This document shows positions 61,155 through 64,000 of a stretch of 64,000 nt of DNA, one piece after another. The notes beneath the pieces are model-generated. The model searched no databases and was not told where the DNA came from. It saw only the letters and a program-made list of their open reading frames with translations. Each line of letters opens with the position of its first letter. The stretch's first letter is position 1. Source of the stretch: Epithemia pelagica (taxonomy: Eukaryota > Bacillariophyta > Bacillariophyceae > Surirellales > Surirellaceae). The stretch covers positions 2,852,001-2,916,000 of the forward strand of contig OX337234.1 of the NCBI GenBank assembly GCA_946965045.2. Direction: 5' to 3'. Both the position numbers and the translations under genes were made by a program.

Positions 61155-63674
61155 CTAAATTCGATTTCTGGAATTGTAGATTCTCAACGAATGAGGATTG
61201 GTGGCACCCCCACCAGTCGTGGCGACCAAAAGCCATTCTTCCGATGGGTGTAGGGCTAAAGCAGAAACCGTCCAGGAGGGCTGGGGTTGCTTCTTTTTCG
61301 TGTTGGTGACCAAAGGGATCGAGTGCACTCGACCAGTACTTCGATGGCAAAGCATCAAGCTAGGCGCATCTTCGTTGTCCTCATCTCGTACAAATCGTTG
61401 CAACACCGAACTACTCGTAGCCACGCCATTCCCCACCAATACTCGTTGATCCTGCGGTGGCAAATACTGCGAAACGGCTGGCACTTTGGTCCATACGAGC
61501 GATTGTGTGGATCCCGTGCCCGTTACAGAGCCCGAGGCTGGCAAACTCCAGTCAGTTGTGGTCATGTTGGCAACGACTTGGCCACGGTCATTGTAGGAAA
61601 CAATTTTGGGTGTCGCATAGAGAACCTCCACCTCTCGGGCACGCAAGGCATGTTTGGTTCCACTACTCGTCGTCGTCGTCGTCGATGACAATGGCAATCG
61701 CGCCTGGACGGCCCATCCACCGGGTGTATGCCACGACACGTGCAGAATGGGTCCACTCAAGGCTGCGGGCACGAGATGGACAATGCCCATGGCACCGACC
61801 GACTTGGGATGGGCAAAGGCTGTGAGGGTCGACCATTGTCGCACAATGGTGGGCATGGGAGACACGGAAAAGGCCGCTTGTTGTTGCTGTGTCCAGTCCA
61901 AGAGCGTCAAGTGACCGTGTTGGGAGCCTAGCAGGACCGTGTTGTGCGAGACTGATACCATGCTGGTAATGGGTTGACCGGACCAGGTCCATTTCCACAA
62001 GAGTTTGGCCTTTTGCGGAGGACGGATGGCATAACAAGCCACGTGGTTTCCCACACTTACCAGCAAGTGCTCAGGACTGACAAATAAGAGATTTCCTAGG
62101 GCACTGCCACAACGACACATGGAAGAATCCAGCAACACGGTTTGTTTGGGAGGACCATGCTGAGGCACATTTGACCACGAGGATTGAGTGGGTCCTTTCT
62201 CCTCCATCCACGCCATGACATGTCCCAAATCGTAAATGAGAACATGGCCATTTCTGAATTATAGTGATATGAAACATGAAACGTCACAAGTGTAAGGAAT
62301 CAGATAATAATCCAGAGATTGATTGGGCAATCTTGTAGCAACTTACAGATGCAACAAGGCTATGATATCGGGATTGTGAGCATTCCAATTGAGGGCAAGG
62401 TATCCAAGGCTGGATGTCGAATCTCCCGTTGGCAAAGAGATGGGAACCATCATTGTGGGAGACACGTGAAAACAACCCGAGGCGCGAGCTTGATTGCTGG
62501 TCGAACGATTGCGTTCACTGGTAGTTGTAGTGCTGGCAGTGGCCTCCGTGGTATTGCGATCCGTAGTATTGTTTGTTTTGTCGTTGGTAGGGGGTGCACC
62601 TTGTGCTGTCGTTCTTGACGTGTCGTCCTTGTCTGCACACGAACGCAAATGACGACGACGACGACGCTCTTGTTGCAGAATCGACTTTTGTTGACCGTAC
62701 CGATTCCGTCCTTGTCGATCCGCGGCAATGACGCTGTCCCAATCGTAAATGACCAAGGTCGAAGTGACCAAGACGGCCAACAATACTCCGTCCGGATCCC
62801 ATTGCACATGACGAATGGGATGTCGGTGATGGTTATGCAAAGGTGTGGAGAGTTGCAACCAGGGTGCAACCTTCCACGGTGGAGGTTGAATAGGAGGAAC
62901 TGCTTGTTGTTGTAGGCAGTACTGGTGGGGTCCATGAGTCGCACGATGATTCAACCAGTGCACAATCCCAGAACTTGGAGACGCAGCCGTCGTTCCATCG
63001 TTTGACTTTGACGAGACATTGGTAGTTTCGGCAAGGTCTGACTTGGTGATGATTGTTTCCGTGGAAGGTGGATTGACAAGATGTGGTTGGTAGTTTGCCA
63101 TCATTTGTGTCGATAGTTTTGTGGATTGGGAACTCGAAGTTTTCTCATCTTGAACAGCTGCATTTTCTAGCCGATGTTGTCCACGTGCGTTGGATCTTGG
63201 TTTCGCCGTTTGTTTCTTCGTACTTGACAACGGTGTTTGAAGAGAGGCGCCTTGTTCCTTTTTCGTTTTTTTGGAACTGGAGGCCGCACGTGGTTGCAAA
63301 AAGCTGGACAAGTTGCCTTGTCGAAGGGTCGAATCTTTTGCTTTTGTGGTCTTTGGCCTTGATCGTTCATTGGTTTGGCCTGGAGTCTGACGGTTCGCGA
63401 TTGTTCGCGTTGTTGCACACGGCTTTTTGGAGGACAGAAAAGACGTGGCTGGTCGTTCTCGCTTTGAACCTGTGGTCGGACCTCGTAGTAGGGAATTTGT
63501 ACCAGAGGATGCCGTTGGTTTGCTGAGCGGTTTTGACGAATGGTTCCGTGAGCCCTTGGTTGTGCTCCGCTCTTTGCTAAGTCCCTTTTGGTCGTCTTTG
63601 TTGTTGGATAAGCGACGTAGCACGTTCTTGCTTCGGTCGTCGTTGGTCATGCTTCTTCTGTCGTCGATGGTCAT
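61155..63674 (-). CDS. WD40-like beta-propeller protein with disordered N-terminus, two exons
   Basis: Exon 1 runs 63674-62347 and exon 2 runs 62253-61155; the 93-bp intron (GTAAGT...ATTCAG) joins ALLH to LNGHVLIYDLGHV in frame. The first 250 residues are basic and S/T-rich, with a PIP-box-like QGNLSSFLQP. Then come blades of a propeller: HPIRHVQWDPDGVLLAVLV, TLVIYDWDSVI, LALNWNAHNPDIIALLH, HVLIYDLGHV, later FVSPEHLLVSVGNHVACYAI, HNTVLLGSQHGHLTLLDW, LALHPSEEWLLVATTGG, HSLRIYNS. Such proteins act as scaffolds. If the PIP-like motif is real, a link to PCNA and DNA replication or repair is possible; that is inference only. Confidence 0.7.
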
Positions 63675-64000
63675 GCTTGTTTTCTGAGTTGATACCTGTT
63701 ATCATGGGAGTCCTCCCAATCTCAAATCTCAATTCCAGCAGCAATCGGTTTGTTGGAGTTGGAGGCACTCATCCGAAAAGGCGGGGGAAGTCATGCGCGT
63801 TTGTGTGTTCGCCATACGCGAAAAAAAGACTTCCAGTCGCGGTAATTTATGGCGCGCTGAATTGCGCCACCACAAGTATTCTAGCGTGGTATGTGGACTC
63901 TAGTAGCCTAGCTCCTCTATTCTACGGAATTGACGAACTTGTCCAAGAACAAAATAGGAGTACATCATGAGACATCAAAAGCCACCAACGAGCATCCAGT
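63675..64000. other. upstream region of WD40-like gene, right window edge
   Basis: A short frame runs across 63677-63970 without recognisable protein content. It probably holds the promoter of the WD40-like gene. Confidence 0.4.

Noticed and set aside
1-64000. CRISPR arrays, rRNA or tRNA genes
   Set aside because: No spacer-repeat array or recognisable rRNA was seen; tRNAs could not be excluded by eye but none was recognised.

Overview
This is a 64 kb piece of a eukaryotic nuclear genome, most probably from a pennate diatom. The evidence is a diatom-type (CoDi-like) Ty1/copia retrotransposon, short GT-AG introns (about 90-149 bp), signal peptides followed by a plastid-type aromatic +1 residue, long low-complexity stretches inside proteins, and several families typical of diatom genomes. 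There are no operons or bacterial signals. Genes lie on both strands as separate units.

Layout. 1-7.3 kb: a partial secreted protein; a CTP-type lipid/polyprenol kinase; a small membrane-anchored protein; a DUF1990 protein; a very acidic repeat protein with a membrane anchor. 7.4-14.9 kb: a copia element with identical 153-bp LTRs, a gag and pol in one frame separated by a single TGA lying in a perfect hairpin, and a one-base frame break before RNase H. 15.3-19.7 kb: adenylate kinase (2 exons), a PhzF-like protein, and a small cysteine-rich secreted protein (2 exons). 20.1-34.8 kb: four copies (A, B on minus; C, D on plus) of a helix-turn-helix family of unknown function, interleaved with a decayed P-loop NTPase, a two-module hypothetical protein and a DUF445 membrane protein. 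34.6-41.7 kb: an AIG1-like GTPase and a WAPL-like cohesin-release protein. 42.6-55 kb: an internally duplicated TPR-like protein, a TPR-SET protein, a GT92-like glycosyltransferase, a non-autonomous TIR transposon, an AMMECR1 protein, a SnoaL-fold protein and a TPR-like protein. 55-58.9 kb is a gene desert. 58.9-63.7 kb: an F-box/JmjC gene with disabling lesions and a WD40-like protein.

The most interesting signal is in the four-copy HTH family. Copies C and D differ at 12 of 36 bases across the putative recognition helix, and every changed codon changes the amino acid. The flanks differ at about 3 of 125 and 4 of 93 bases. The variable sites surround a fixed T-L-x-x-W core in all four copies. 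The C-terminal block also exists in two versions shared across the inverted pairs, which suggests gene conversion. This looks like a DNA-binding family whose specificity is being diversified.

Gene models come from reading frames and visible splice signals only. No database search was possible.
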